A stretch of 64,000 nucleotides of DNA from Platanthera guangdongensis (GCA_039583875.1 CM077149.1:19481194-19545193); one strand, 5' to 3'; shown: positions 10,318-21,300, counted from the first letter of the stretch. Numbers and translations are program-made. The notes: generated from the letters alone by a model not told the origin.

Positions 10318-11590
10318 ATCGTGCGATTTTTTCGCCCGTGAGCGCGTGCTGTCGCACGGGTGCGCGATTTTCGCCCGCGAGCGTATTTTTTGCTGAGTCG
10401 AGCATTTTTCGTCAAAGCGACATATTTCGCCCTGGCGCAGGTTTTTTCACCCGTGAGTGGTTTTTTTGCCCGGATGCAATTTTTTCGCCCAGGCGCGAAT
10501 ATTTCGCCCGGGTGTGAATTTTTTCGCACGAGCGCGATTTTTCGCCGTGGCACGATTTTTCTCCTGCACGCGATTTTTCTCCCCAGGAGAGTTTTTTTCG
10601 CACGGGAGAGTTATTTGCCCGGACACGATTTTTTCGCCCGAGCGCAAAATTTTCTCTGATGCGTGCATTTTTCTTCAGAGCGATGTATTTTGCCCTGGCT
10701 CACGTTTTTCACCCGGGCGTGATTTTTTCGCAAGGACGCGCTTTTTTCGCACGACCGCGATTTTATTCCCCGAGAGCAATTTTTTCACCCGGTTTCGATT
10801 TATTCGCCCGGTCTCGTTTTTTCGACCGGGCGCGATTTTTTCGCACGGCCGGGATTTTTTCACCATGCATAGAATTTTTCGCCCAACAATGTTTTTTTCC
10901 GCCCGAGCGCGATTTTTTGGCCAGGCCGCACATTTTTCGCCGGAGCACGGATTTTTCGCACAAGCGCAAATTTTTCGCCCTGCCTCGAATTTTTCCCCCG
11001 GTCGTGTTTTTTTCGCTCAGGTGCGATTTTTTCGCCCGGGCGCGATTTTTTCACCCGTGTGCGTTTTTTCTCCCGAGAGCGATTTTTTCGTCCGGGCTCG
11101 ATTTCTTTGCCCGGGCGCGAATTTAAAAGCCCGGACGCTATTTTTCCGCCCTGCCGTGTTTTTTACTACTGAGCACAATTTTTTTGTTTGAGCTCGATTT
11201 TTTCGCCGGGCAGCAAAATTTTTCGCCCGACCACGTTTTTTTTCGCTCGTGAACGATTTTTTGCTAGGGTGCGATTTTTTTCTCCCGGGTGTAATTTTTC
11301 GATTGAGCGCGTTTTTTTGCCCGCACGAGTTTTTTTCGCCCGAGCGAGATTTTTTCGCACGAGCGACAAAAACAGGCTCAAGCGACAAAATCGCGCCCGA
11401 GCGAAAAAAGCAACCGGGCCAAAAAATCGTGGCCACGTGAAAAAATCGCGCCCGTGATAAAAAAACACGGCTGGGGGAAAAAAAATCTCGCCCGGGCGAA
11501 AGAATCGCGTCGGGGCGAAAAAATCGCGCCCGGGCGAAAAAATCGCGCATGGGCGAAAAAACTCGTTCCTGAGCGAAATATTCGCGAACA
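10318..11590. repeat. Degenerate ~19-bp satellite with an orientation switch
   Basis: About 65 units of roughly 18-20 bp with consensus ATTTTTTCGCCCGGGCGCG. Each unit has a T-run followed by a CG-rich near-palindrome. From 10318 to about 11365 the T-run is on the plus strand. From about 11370 to 11590 the complement (GCGAAAAAATCGCGCCCGG) is on the plus strand, so the two arms could fold back. Units are diverged and vary in length. Long open frames across it, rich in FFAR and RPG, are products of the repeat and not genes. Confidence 0.85.
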
Positions 11591-12214
11591 TAACGCACTT
11601 TTATTTATATTAGTTTTTTTGTAATATTTTTCAATTCTTATATTGAATTTTAATTTACAAAATCTAATTTCTTAATATTGAATGATGAAATTGGAATTAG
11701 TCACCGATATTTAATTTCATAATATTCACCAATATTCAATTCCAATATGAAATTCTAATTCCGTGTAAAAATTCTAGAATTCTGAAGATCTGGAGCAAAA
11801 ATTCTACAGGGCGTATCACCCTCTTACACACCATATATAAAAATTTGGGGTTTCAATTAGGGGAATTTTCTTTGAAATTTTCTCAGTGAAATTAACTAAT
11901 TTTGATCAAGCCCTTAAAAATAGTAAAAGATTAATAAAAATTCTCAAATTAATTTAGAGGGTGTAAAGGTGCTCTGCATATGTCTCTTAATTTGTTCGAA
12001 ATTTTTAGATCAGTTTTGAACCCGATGAGTAGGCATATACAGATAATTCCCTTTCTTTTAATTAATCAAAATACTAATTAATCCGCAAAAATTCTCATAT
12101 TTTTTACAGGAGATAGCCTCTGCGGTGGGTTTTATTTCTTATGTTCATCATAATTTGTTTTGAGCAATTAGGAGTTGGCAAAAAAAATCAAACAAATTAT
12201 TCTTTTTAAAAAAT
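11591..12214. other. Unassigned AT-rich sequence
   Basis: There is no open frame of note. A TATA-like CATATATAAAA lies at about 11831-11841, followed by GGGGTTTCAATTAGGGG. It could be a fragment of another LTR, but no partner copy is present. Element E begins at 12215. Confidence 0.4.
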
Positions 12215-12886
12215 TGAAAGATAAATTTATGACTAATGAATCATCTAAGGGATGAATAAATGTCTTTTAAATTTCTTTGTTACTTATACTAAAGATACAG
12301 CAGAATTTTGAAAATAAACATTCACAAGCACACAGCACAAGCAATCCACAAAGTACACCGAAATTTTATAGTGATTCTCATATCTAGGGTACATCCACTT
12401 TCCCCCTTCTTCCTCACTAACAATGTACTAGATAAGGTTATATCTCCTACTCTTCAACTCAGATCAACAGGTCTTATAGGCTCAGTTTCTATTAAGAAAC
12501 CTACAACTCAGACCAACATGTCCTACCTCAGATATCCACCCAATCTCCTACCTCAGGTCGCTCAAGAACCCTACCTCAACGTTTATAACACAGACTTACA
12601 CCTCAGTAATCCCACACAAATCACCTACTTCAGGTCCCTCAAGAACCCTACCTCATCCTTTATAAATCAGGCTTACAACTCAGAGAATTTATCTCATACC
12701 CACACAGATCTCAAAAAGATCTTACAAAATTAAGAGGTAAATAAGAATGAAAATAATATAAGAAAACAACAATTCTGTAATCTGACTTATCTAAGAATTC
12801 AAATTCTTCAATTCACCAGCACAAGATAGATTCTTGATAAGCAGACTGACTAAAATGATTTTTCTCTAGATCTGTAATGTTGTAGA
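12215..12886 (-). repeat. 3' LTR of E, internal-side piece
   Basis: It starts TGAAAGATAAATTTATGAC, aligning with the TGAAAGATATTG start of M's LTR. It contains a diverged copy of the CATCTAAGGGATGAATAAATG block and the TTTATAGTG / ACATCCACTTTCCCCC block shared with H and M. CTCAG / CCTAC-rich repeats occur at 12440-12720. It is cut at 12886 by F, and 12882-12886 (GTAGA) is the duplicated target. Confidence 0.75.
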
Positions 12887-13012
12887 TGTAACGTCCCGAT
12901 TCGCACTAGGCCCCTCGTGCGCGTTTTTGAGTCAGGGGTGCTGACTTGGGTTCGGAGAAGTGCTGGCAGCTGGGCTGCACTTGTAAATGGGAGGAGAAAT
13001 CAGTACAAAATA

Positions 13013-13600
13013 GGACACGGGTAGAGACACGGGCATGTCCCTACCCGTGTGGGAGAGGCCAGCTCTCGAGTCGACGACTTGAGTGTGTCCAGAGAAGGAC
13101 ACGGGTAGTGACACGGGCGTGTCACTACCCGTGTGAAGTGACACGGGTAGAGACACGGGCGTGTCCCTACCCGTGTGAAGTGACACGGGTAGACACATGG
13201 GTGTGTCCATACCCGTGTGTGTCGAGTTGAACTCGACGAAGTGTGTCAAGATCGACGAAGTGTGTCGAGATCGACGAAGTGTGTCGAGATCGACGAAGTG
13301 TGTCGAGATCGACGAAGTGTGTCGAGATCGACGAAGTGTGTCGAGATCGACGAAGAGTACCCGAGAAGGACACGGGTAGAGACACGGGCGTGTCCTTACC
13401 CGTGTGTGTCGAGTGGAGTTCGTCGAGACGTGTCCAGATAAGGACACGACTAGAGAACTCGACCGTGTCATGTGGACACGAGTCGGGACACGGGCATGTC
13501 CTTACCCGTGTCGAGTATTGAACTGACACTTAAACTGTCGTTGACGCTTTGCCCGAGCAGGACACGGGTAAGGACATGGGTGTGTCCCTACCCGTGTCAC
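13013..13600. repeat. ACACGGG hairpin array in 5' LTR of F
   Basis: At least seven imperfect hairpins have arms ACACGGGTAG and CTACCCGTGT enclosing GACACGGGCGTGTC (for example 13015-13050, 13100-13135, 13140-13176, 13370-13405, 13559-13599). The same array recurs at 20960-21265 and 21720-21875 in the 3' LTR. Related ACACGGGCGTGT hairpins are in the LTRs of G and in solo LTR I. Confidence 0.85.
13243..13357. repeat. 19-bp tandem repeat, six units
   Basis: The unit TGTGTCGAGATCGACGAAG is repeated about six times without gaps. Each unit is itself an inverted repeat around GATC (TCGA...TCGA). The 3' LTR has only about two units at 21175-21212, so the array changed copy number after or during insertion. 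Confidence 0.9.
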
Positions 13601-13606
13601 GTTTCA

Positions 13607-13616
13607 CATATAAGGG
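13607..13616 (+). promoter_or_regulatory. TATA box in 5' LTR of F
   Basis: CATATAAGGG, identical in the 3' LTR (21884-21893). A transcript starting about 30 bp downstream would have a leader of roughly 100 nt before the ATG at 13744. Confidence 0.65.
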
Positions 13617-13743
13617 TTGTGAAAACCCTAGCTGTTTTCACTCCTCATTCCAGCCATTTTTCCTGAGAGAAACTTTTGTAGAGAGGGAAAACTGCTGGAG
13701 CAACTCCTAGAGGAGAAGATCCGCCGCCGCCGTGAAAGAGAAG

Positions 13744-13803
13744 ATGCAGCCGAGAAGAGTCACAAGATCCATGGATGGAAATAGTGGAAACACCGAAAAT
13801 GAG
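13744..13803 (+). CDS. gag: Candidate LTR-encoded gag exon 1 of F
   Basis: An ATG 135 bp after the TATA box opens 20 codons (MQPRRVTRSMDG...) that end in GAG|GTGAGC, a consensus 5' splice donor in phase 0. The M-x-P-R-R and R-V-T-R-S signature also appears in the candidate gag start of element G. In the 3' LTR the equivalent exon (22021-22080) has a one-base insertion and an early stop, but that copy would not be needed for gag. It is a prediction from splice signals and phase; no transcript evidence is available. Confidence 0.55.
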
Positions 13804-15551
13804 GTGAGCTTCCTCCCCTCTCCCTCGGTGCTTTTCAAATAAACATGAAAGTTGAATTACTTGAAAATACCTTTCCAACGAGTGGTTGCACGACTTCAGG
13901 CGAAGTCTGTAGCCACGAGAAAGTCTGAACGAAAATGACATCTGATAAATCCTGCATGCAGAAATTGTGTTCTGTACGCAGCGGATTTCAAGGCTGATTT
14001 CATGTATGATACTATTGAATATGGGTTGTGGTATGAACATAAAAATTGTAGCCCATGGAAAGACATTTCCATCGGGGTGTTACACGTCTTCACCGGATTC
14101 CTGTAGCTTCGGAAATCTCCGGTTGAAGTTGCTGTCTAGATTTATCCTGTACTTAAATTCTGGGTTGGAATAATATTGAATTTGGACTCGGTAGAGATAA
14201 TGTTGCAATTAAGTTGAGGCTTGGTGAACCTTTTTACGTTAACCATCTTAGTCCAATGAATGATGATATTTATTAATTGGATTCCACATAGTTGATTTGT
14301 GAAGCGAAGCATACATAAACGAAACGATTTGATAGAAATTGGTAGACTATTATAAATGCACATCATAATAATAACATGTTGGATCATTTGGGATGAAAGG
14401 TAGGATGATAACTTATGGCCATGTGTATAATTGTTTAACAGATTGAATTTAGTGTCCAATGCTTAGAGTGTCGTCTCCCTACGGGTAGCATTGTGAAGGG
14501 ATGTAAGTGTGGTGTTGACCGTCACTTGTTGGGATGGCAATGAGATAAGTCAAAGTTGGACGGTTGGGCTTGGTCCTCGGTGCTCATTTCCCGGGGCTCC
14601 TTCCGTGCCGAGAGGATGGTTGGGCTTGGTCCTCGTTCTTTCTCCGAGGCTCCTTCCATGCTACGGTGATGTGGAATTGCACGAGGTGTGAGTTGACACG
14701 CGGTGTCGTAATCCTGGGTTAAGATAGTGTGGGAGGTCTACGGGCTCGCCGATCGTCACACCGACGGGAGTTGACAGTTAGACTTTGGGTGGTCAGGCTT
14801 GGTCCTCAGTGTTCACGTCCTGGGGCTCCTTCCATGCCAAGTGAACGGTTGGTCTGGGTCCTCATGCTTATTTCCGAGGCCCCTTCCGGGTAGCACAAGG
14901 CCAGTTCGGGACTTGGTTCTCGATGCACATCTACCCGAGAACCCCACTGGGCCATAGTACGCATGGGCTCCGCTGTTGTGTTCTTAGCATTGAGGCGTAC
15001 GGAGGCCTAAGTGAAGTAGTGTGGATAACCGCCTAGTAGTAGAGATACCCGCTCTACTGTCACCGCCTGGCCACGTCGGTTGATGCCTGAGAGGTTAGCT
15101 ACCTGCTCGAAAAGTGGGAATTACAAGTCTGTGTCGACATAGCGGTTGCATGTGTGTGATCATAGGTGAGTCATTGCATAGTATGCATACCATTACATAA
15201 CATTGCACAAACAAGACCCTCATCGTATAAATTTGTATGAGCGCGCTTATACGATGAGTTACTTTATGTAAACTGATCCTTAACTTATAAGCTTGTATGA
15301 GCATCCTTATAAGTTAAGTTACTTTCCTGCTGTAGATACTTATACTTGATGGTTCGTTATTGATTTGTAGAACTGCTATATTATATTACTGTTAATCTTA
15401 TCATTATTACCACCTGCTTGTGCCTCTTTATACTATTTATTATACTTGTACCCTTGCTCTTTTCTCCGCCCGGTGCCGAGGATTCGCCGGGCGAGCGGAT
15501 GTGAAGCCACTTAGTTTTTTCGACTAACAGTTGCTACGTCTTCCTTTTTAG

Positions 15552-15656
15552 GAGGTCACCCCACAGGTAGAGCAGCCGCAGACTATGCAGCAGTACAGCC
15601 AGGACAGGACGACAGGGCCTGAAGTGACGGTGATGTCATTACCGTCGATTACTGAT
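15552..15656 (+). CDS. gag: Candidate LTR-encoded gag exon 2 of F
   Basis: Preceded by TTCCTTTTTAG, a strong acceptor. 35 codons open in phase 0 (EVTPQVEQPQTM...), ending ACTGAT|GTTAGT. In the 3' LTR the same exon (24171-24275) is again 105 nt, stop-free, and ends at the ideal donor GTGAGT. Unspliced, the frame closes six codons further on. Spliced to 16156 it joins the gag frame in phase. The eight differences between the two LTR copies all change amino acids, so there is no sign of recent purifying selection. Confidence 0.45.
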
Positions 15657-15962
15657 GTTAGTGTTGAGCGACTCTGATGTAGCCCCGTTGGGCATTTATT
15701 TGCTGTACTCTGATATTGTAGAAGCATGTTTTAGCTACTTTATTTGATGTACTTTGGACTTATATGCTTGGTGTGGATTTTACTTCTCTTATATATTTTG
15801 GTTGGGTTGACATATTTATTGATATTGGTGGTAGCCGGCAGAATAGGCATCTTGTAATACAGGTTAACCTGTGTGCTAATGATACCGTAAGGCGGCTGTT
15901 CTGGGCATAAGACCACCCTTCGTGCCGTGTTTTGGGATCCGGGAGGGGGGGGGTCTTAAAAA

Positions 15963-15975
15963 TGGTATCAATTTG
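15963..15975 (+). promoter_or_regulatory. Primer-binding site of F
   Basis: TGGTATCA follows two bases after the LTR end and matches the start of the initiator tRNA-Met site TGGTATCAGAGC; the remainder has diverged. It lies inside candidate intron 2 (15657-16155), so splicing would remove it. Confidence 0.75.
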
Positions 15976-16155
15976 ACACGATCCTCAACTAAAGAAGTCA
16001 TTCAACAATGGTACCACCCCCGTTCGATTAGTCATTTTGTGGACAAACTGACTTAGCAGAAGCAGTGGTGTGCCCATATGTAATTCACACTAAGTATGTC
16101 CAACTTTGAACTTTGGATTAGCTAACTTGACCATACGTTTGTATGCTACGTGTAG

Positions 16156-19100
16156 ATTCCAACGCACGTTGAGCCGATGGGGGGCACTCCTGCCCCTTCG
16201 ATACCCACTCAGTTCCAACAATCTGAGTTAGGGCAGACGCTCACCGCCATCCTGGATGCCTTTAGGGCGCATCAACCTCCAGTGCAACAACATGCTCCGG
16301 GCTCTAACTAGCTGAGCACCTTCCGGGCTCTCTCCCCTCCCGCCTACCTTGGGACAGAGTCGGCTGCACGCACTGAAGAATGGCTCGATACAGTGCAGGA
16401 GCTATTGGCGGGGATCCGTTGCCCAGCCAACATGGCTGTAACATTGGTGGTGTCCGTATTGGAACTACATGCTAAGAGGTGGTGGAAGTACCTCATGGGC
16501 TCCACCTTCCAAGGGCGAGTCTATACAGAGATAAGTTGGAGCGAGTTCTCGGGTGTCTTCTTGGAGCAGTTCATCCCCTCATCCGCTCGAGATGAACTCG
16601 AAGAGAGGTTTCTTCTGTTGAAGCAAGGATCAAAGATGGTTGCGGAATATCAGCGAGAGTTCCAACATCTCGCGAGGTTCACGGAGTCATATGATCTAGA
16701 TGATAGAGGATATGCCAAGCACTTCTACAAAGAGCTGTGAGATCCCCTAAGGCAGGCCCTATTGTTTATAGCAGACGCTAGCTTGACGGAGATTATCGAC
16801 ATGGCGAAGAGATTGGAAGCGGACCACTTGGGAAGTGGTTGGAGGCCTGCGGAGGGCATAATGGAAGCTGGCCCAAGCAACAGAAGGAGACAGGACTTTA
16901 GAATGGGAAGGGGACATCAAAGAGGTGGAGGACATTTCCATCGAGATTTTAGAGTGGAGCATCCGGTCCCGCAGCCACCCGCGTTGCCTCCACCACCACA
17001 GCCTCAACAATTTCAGCAACCTGAGGGGCGTCGTGGGATGGTGTGTTTTGAATGCAACCAATCGGGCTAGATTCGATATATCTGCCCGCAGTTGTTTAGG
17101 AACGTCCCTCCTGCTCTCCCTCCGGCAGCTCCTCGAGGACAGGGTTACATGTGTGGTCGAGGACGAGGGCCGCGAGGAGGAAACCCCGGTCCTGCCCGGG
17201 ATCAAGTGTACGCGCTGGACATGGTGCAAGAACGGAATCCACATGATGTTATTGCAGGTATGTTGCAGTTAGCCTTCTCATTTTTATTGTTTAAGTTAAG
17301 TTGCTTAAGACATATTAGACACCTACTGTTGAGTTTTGGTTTTTGTTACTTAGGCACCGTGGTAGTCGGCGGGAAGACGGCCTATACGCTGTTCGATACC
17401 GGTGCCTCATACTCTTTTGTGTCTGAGGACTTCATTAAAGACATAGAAGGTGTATAATACTTTACTGGTATAGCTCGATGAGTATGCCTCCCGGATGGCT
17501 CTGAGATGACCGCAACCGCTAAGTGTGAGCAAGAGATATTCATTGGGGGAAAGGCCTTTGATATGCCTGCCACGGTCTTGAGAATACCGAAATTTGACAT
17601 CATTTTGGGCATGACGTGGTTGTACTGGAACTTCGCTAGGATCGACTGCGCGGAGAAGCGAATCTCTTTGAGACATGGAGACACCGACGTCATCTTTCAA
17701 GGTATTAACTTCACACCTCGTATGTTGTTATCTTCAGTTCAGGCTGTAAAAGCCCATATGAAGGGGGATGAAGTCTTCATGATTTGTTTCGAGTTGAAGG
17801 ATATGGCGTTGGATATGAAAGATGTACGGGTAGTACGGGACTTCCCCGAGGTATTTTCTGAGAAACTGCCAAGATTACCCCTGCATAGAGAGGTTTATTT
17901 TCAAATTAATTTAGTACCGAGTGCTAAGCCTGTATCCAGGGCCCCTTACCGAATGGCCCCGAAGGAACTCGCTGAGTTTAGAGTTAAACTGCAAGAACTG
18001 GTGGAGTCAGGGTTCGTTCGCCCCAGCTCGTCACCCTAGGGAGCCCCTGTATTATTTGTCAAGAAGAAGGATGGAACCCTGCGTTTGTATATAGACTACC
18101 AGGAGCTCAATCGACTGACGGTGCAGAACACTTATCCGCTACCCCGGATCGACGAGCTGTTCGATCAACTGGTGGGAGCGCATTGGTTTTCTAAGTTGGA
18201 TTTGCGCTCAGGATATTATCAGTTAAGGATATGAGAGGAGGACATCCAGAACACGGCCTTTAGTTCAAGATATTGACTGTACGAGTTCACTATAATGCTA
18301 TTTGGGCTCACAAATGCCCCTTCGGCCTTCATGAGCCTAATGAACAAGGTGTTTGAACCTTATTTGGACATCTTCATCATTATTTTCATCGACGACATCT
18401 TGGTCTACTCAAATACGGAGGAGGAGCATATTGAGCACTTGACCTTGGTATTGAAGAAATTAAAAGAGCACGCATTGTTCGCCAAGTTCAGTAAGTGCGA
18501 ATTCTGGCTTAAAGAGGTTGCTTTCTTGGGGCGTGTGATAAATGTAGCAGGACTAGCGGTGGATTCGGCCAACGTGCGTGCCGTGAAGGAGTGGTCGCCC
18601 TTGAAGTCGGCGGCCGATGTGCGGAGCTTCCTTGGATTTGCCGGGTATTACCGCAAGTTCGTAAAAGGATTCTCAAAGATTGCCCTCCCTCTTACTTTCT
18701 TGACAAAGAAAGGTGTTCCATTTGAGTGGACACCCCAATGTGAAGCGGCGTTCCAAGTGCTGAAGGATAGACTTACCTCCTCCCCCATCCTAGCACTTCC
18801 GTCTGGGAAGGAAGAATTTCAAGTTTACACCGATGCGTCATATTAAGGGATGAGAGCGGTATTGATGCAGCACGACCATGTAATTGCCTACACCTCAAGA
18901 CAGCTGAAGAAGCATGAGATAAATTATCCGGTTCGTGATTTGGGGTTGGGAGCAGTGGTTTTCGACTTGAAGGTTTGGAGGCGCTATCTATATGGCGTCC
19001 ACTGCGAGATCTTTTCAGACCATAAAAACCTAAGGTATGTTCACACACAGAAGGAACTGAACCTGAGACAATGGCGATGGTTAGAGTTTCTGTGCGATTA

Positions 19101-20745
19101 TGAGTTCACAATGAACTATCATCCCGGAAAGGCGAACTCGGTAGCCGATGCATTGTGCAGAAAGGTACCAGACTCGAGCCCAGAGTCTCGGTTGATGAGT
19201 ATGGTGTTGGCTTGGATGATTGAAGAGATGGATATCACTTTGGTATTTAAGGCTCCTTCGGCAGAGTATACGAAGTACTTGGCAACCATGAGCATAGTTT
19301 GTGATATCCGGGACCGAATCCGGGCAGAGCAAGGAAGGGATGCGGCTCTGGCCCCGGCAATCAAGGCAATCGAAGATGGGACTACTGATGAGTATACACT
19401 AAAAGACGGCCTCGTTTATTTCCGCGGCCGGCTCTACATTCCCAAGGGTGTTAAAATCTAGGAGGATATCTTGAGAGAGGCTCATTGCTCTCAGTATTCA
19501 GAGCACCCGGGTATTGCCAAGATGTACGTCGGCCTACAGAAGACCATGTGTTGGTCGGGAATGAATAAGGATATCATGTATTTTGTTAAACATTGCGAAG
19601 CCTGTCAAAGGGTGAAGGCGGAATGCAAGAGCCCTGGTGGTTTGCTACAGTCGTTGCCCATCCCTGAGTGGAAGTTCGAGGATATCTCCATGGACTTTGT
19701 CCATGGGTTACCTCGATCACGCTCAGGGATTGATTCGGTGTGGGTGATCGTGGATCGACTGACAAAAGTAGCCCGGTTCATCCCTATGAAGAAAGAGGCT
19801 CATGTGGATGTCTTGGTACGTCTCTTTGTGGAGCAGTTTGTACAGTATCATGGCGAGCCTAAGACAATCGTTTCTAACCGGGATGGTCGTTTCACCTCAA
19901 AGGAGTGGAAGGTGGTACAGGCATATTTGGGCTCGCGCCTTACCTTTAGCACCGCGTTTCATCCTTAGACAGACAGGCAGTCTGAGAGGACCATCAGAAC
20001 ACTGGAAGATTTATTGAGATTATGTGTGTTGGATAAAAGAGAGTCGTGGGAAAGGCTCCTACCACTGGTAGAATTCTCCTACAACAACAGTCATCAAGCT
20101 AGCATCGGTATGGCGCCCAATGAAGCTCTTTACGGAAGAAGGTGTAGAACCCCCTTGTCTTGGGTGCAAGATGAAGACCCGAAGGCTTTGGGAATTGAGT
20201 ATATTGATGATATCGATCCGGTGGTTAGACTAATACGGGATCACATGTTGGAGGCTCAAAGTTGGCAGGCAAAGTATTACAATGCAAAGCACAGGATGGT
20301 GGAATTTCAAGTGGGTGATAAAGCATTTCTGAAGATCCGGCCTATACATGGAGTGTCACGGGTGCGTGGGGTGAAAAAGCTCAGCCCAAGGTACGTTGGG
20401 ACATACACTATATTGGAAAGGATTGGCCCGTTGGCCTATCGGTTGGAGTTACCGCCAGAGCTAGAGAATCTCCACGACGTGTTGCATGTGTCGTCGCATC
20501 GAAAGGCATTGTTGCAGCCCGATCAATATATCCCCACTACTGATGGTGCAGTAGCGACTGATAGGTCTGTGCAACTGAAGCAGGTGCTGATCGTAGACAA
20601 TGAGACAAGAATATTATGTAGCAAAAGTGTTCCTTTGGTAAAGGTGCTATGGTTTAATCATGGGAAGGAGGAGTATACATGGGAGACGGTGGACTTGATG
20701 CAAAAACGCTACCCGGAATTATTTCCTCGAGATAATTTTGTTTAA
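16156..20745 (+). pseudogene. gag-pol: gag-pol of F: one 4.6-kb frame with 11 nonsense codons
   Basis: All domains lie in one frame, from acceptor GTAG|ATT at 16155/16156 (gag ATG at 16177) to TAA at 20743. Gag core: WWKYLMGSTF...FLEQFIPSS. Knuckle: CFECNQSG(stop)IRYIC. Protease: [35 protein letters not shown] near 18390. RNase H: VYTDAS. Integrase: HHCC near 19480-19610, core DFVHGLPRS, GEPKTIVSNRDGRF. Chromodomain-like tail at about 20640-20720. Stops are at 16309, 16738, 17068, 17455, 17479, 18037, 18232, 18274, 18844, 19459 and 19966. Nine can be explained by single C-to-T or G-to-A changes; 17068 (knuckle His) and 18274 (a Gly codon) cannot. Confidence 0.93.
17258..17353 (+). other. Putative 96-nt intron between gag and protease in F
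   Basis: The sequence reads ATTGCAG|GTATGTTGC...TTTTGTTACTTAG|GCACC. It is T-rich, with canonical GT...AG ends. Removing it joins DVIAG to TVVVGGKTAYTLFDTGA, the contiguous form usual in Tekay elements. Because it is 96 nt and stop-free, retention would insert 32 residues (rich in Leu and Phe) without a frameshift. Element G has a T-rich gap at the same place (about 46463-46523). Confidence 0.6.
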
Positions 20746-20831
20746 AAGAATATTTTATCTTCTGTTATGCTTTTCTCCCATAGCCTTAGCCTGATTTCAG
20801 GTACTAAATCTTTTATTTTGTTTATAGGATT
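20746..20831 (+). other. 3' untranslated gap of F before the LTR
   Basis: It is pyrimidine-rich and contains no clear polypurine tract next to the 3' LTR (TTTATAGGATT then TGTAACG). The tract is either degenerate or unrecognised. Confidence 0.4.
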
Positions 20832-21300
20832 TGTAACGTCCCGATTTGCACTAGGCCCCCTCGTGCGCGTTTTTGAGTCAGGGGTGCTGACTTGGGTTCG
20901 GAGAAGTGCTGGCAGTTGGGATGCACTTGTAAATGGGAGGAGAAATCAGTACAAAATAGGACACGGGTAGAGACAAGGGCGTGTCCCTACCCGTGTTGGA
21001 GAGGCCAGCTCTCGAGTCGACGACTCGAGTATGTCCAGAGAAGGACACGGGTAGTGACACGGGCGTGTCACTACCCGTATGAAGTGACACGGGTAGAGAC
21101 ACGGGCATGTCCTTACCCGTGTGAAGTGACACGGGCGTGTCCCTACCCGTGTGTGTCAAGTTGAACTCGACGAAGCGTGTCGAGATTGACGAAGCATGTC
21201 GAGATCGACGAAGAGTACCCGAGAAGGGCACGGGTAGAGACACGGGCGTGTTCCTACCTGTGTGTGTCGAGTTGAGTTCGTCGAGACGTGTCCAGAGAAG

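Larger units (their letters stand above)
12887..15960 (+). repeat. 5' LTR of F (3074 bp)
   Basis: It begins TGTAACGTCCCGA and ends GGGGTCTTAAA, where the 3' copy ends TCTTACA. It contains, in order, a hairpin-motif array (13013-13600), a TATA box (about 13608), the candidate gag exon 1 (13744-13803), a long intron-like stretch, candidate exon 2 (15552-15656) and a transcript-end-like region. A 19-bp tandem array is expanded here compared with the 3' LTR. Confidence 0.93.

Noticed and set aside
10360..11598. Long open frames (up to 244 codons, both strands) rich in FFARARF and RPGAIF
   Set aside because: They are translations of a ~19-bp repeat that lacks stops in most frames, with no conserved domain and equal openness on both strands.
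11820..12130. Possible host gene promoter and first intron (CATATATAAAA, later TTTTTTACAG)
   Set aside because: No exon with coding potential follows before element E, and AT-rich sequence gives such signals by chance.
13243..13357. Regular direct repeats resembling a CRISPR array
   Set aside because: Units abut with no spacers, the context is a plant retrotransposon LTR, and there are no cas genes.
12932..13529. Open frames in the F LTR with THTGRDTPVSLPVS or RRSRHTSS repeats, and similar ones at 20878-21582
   Set aside because: They arise from the hairpin and 19-bp tandem arrays and have no partner in the other LTR with conserved frame.
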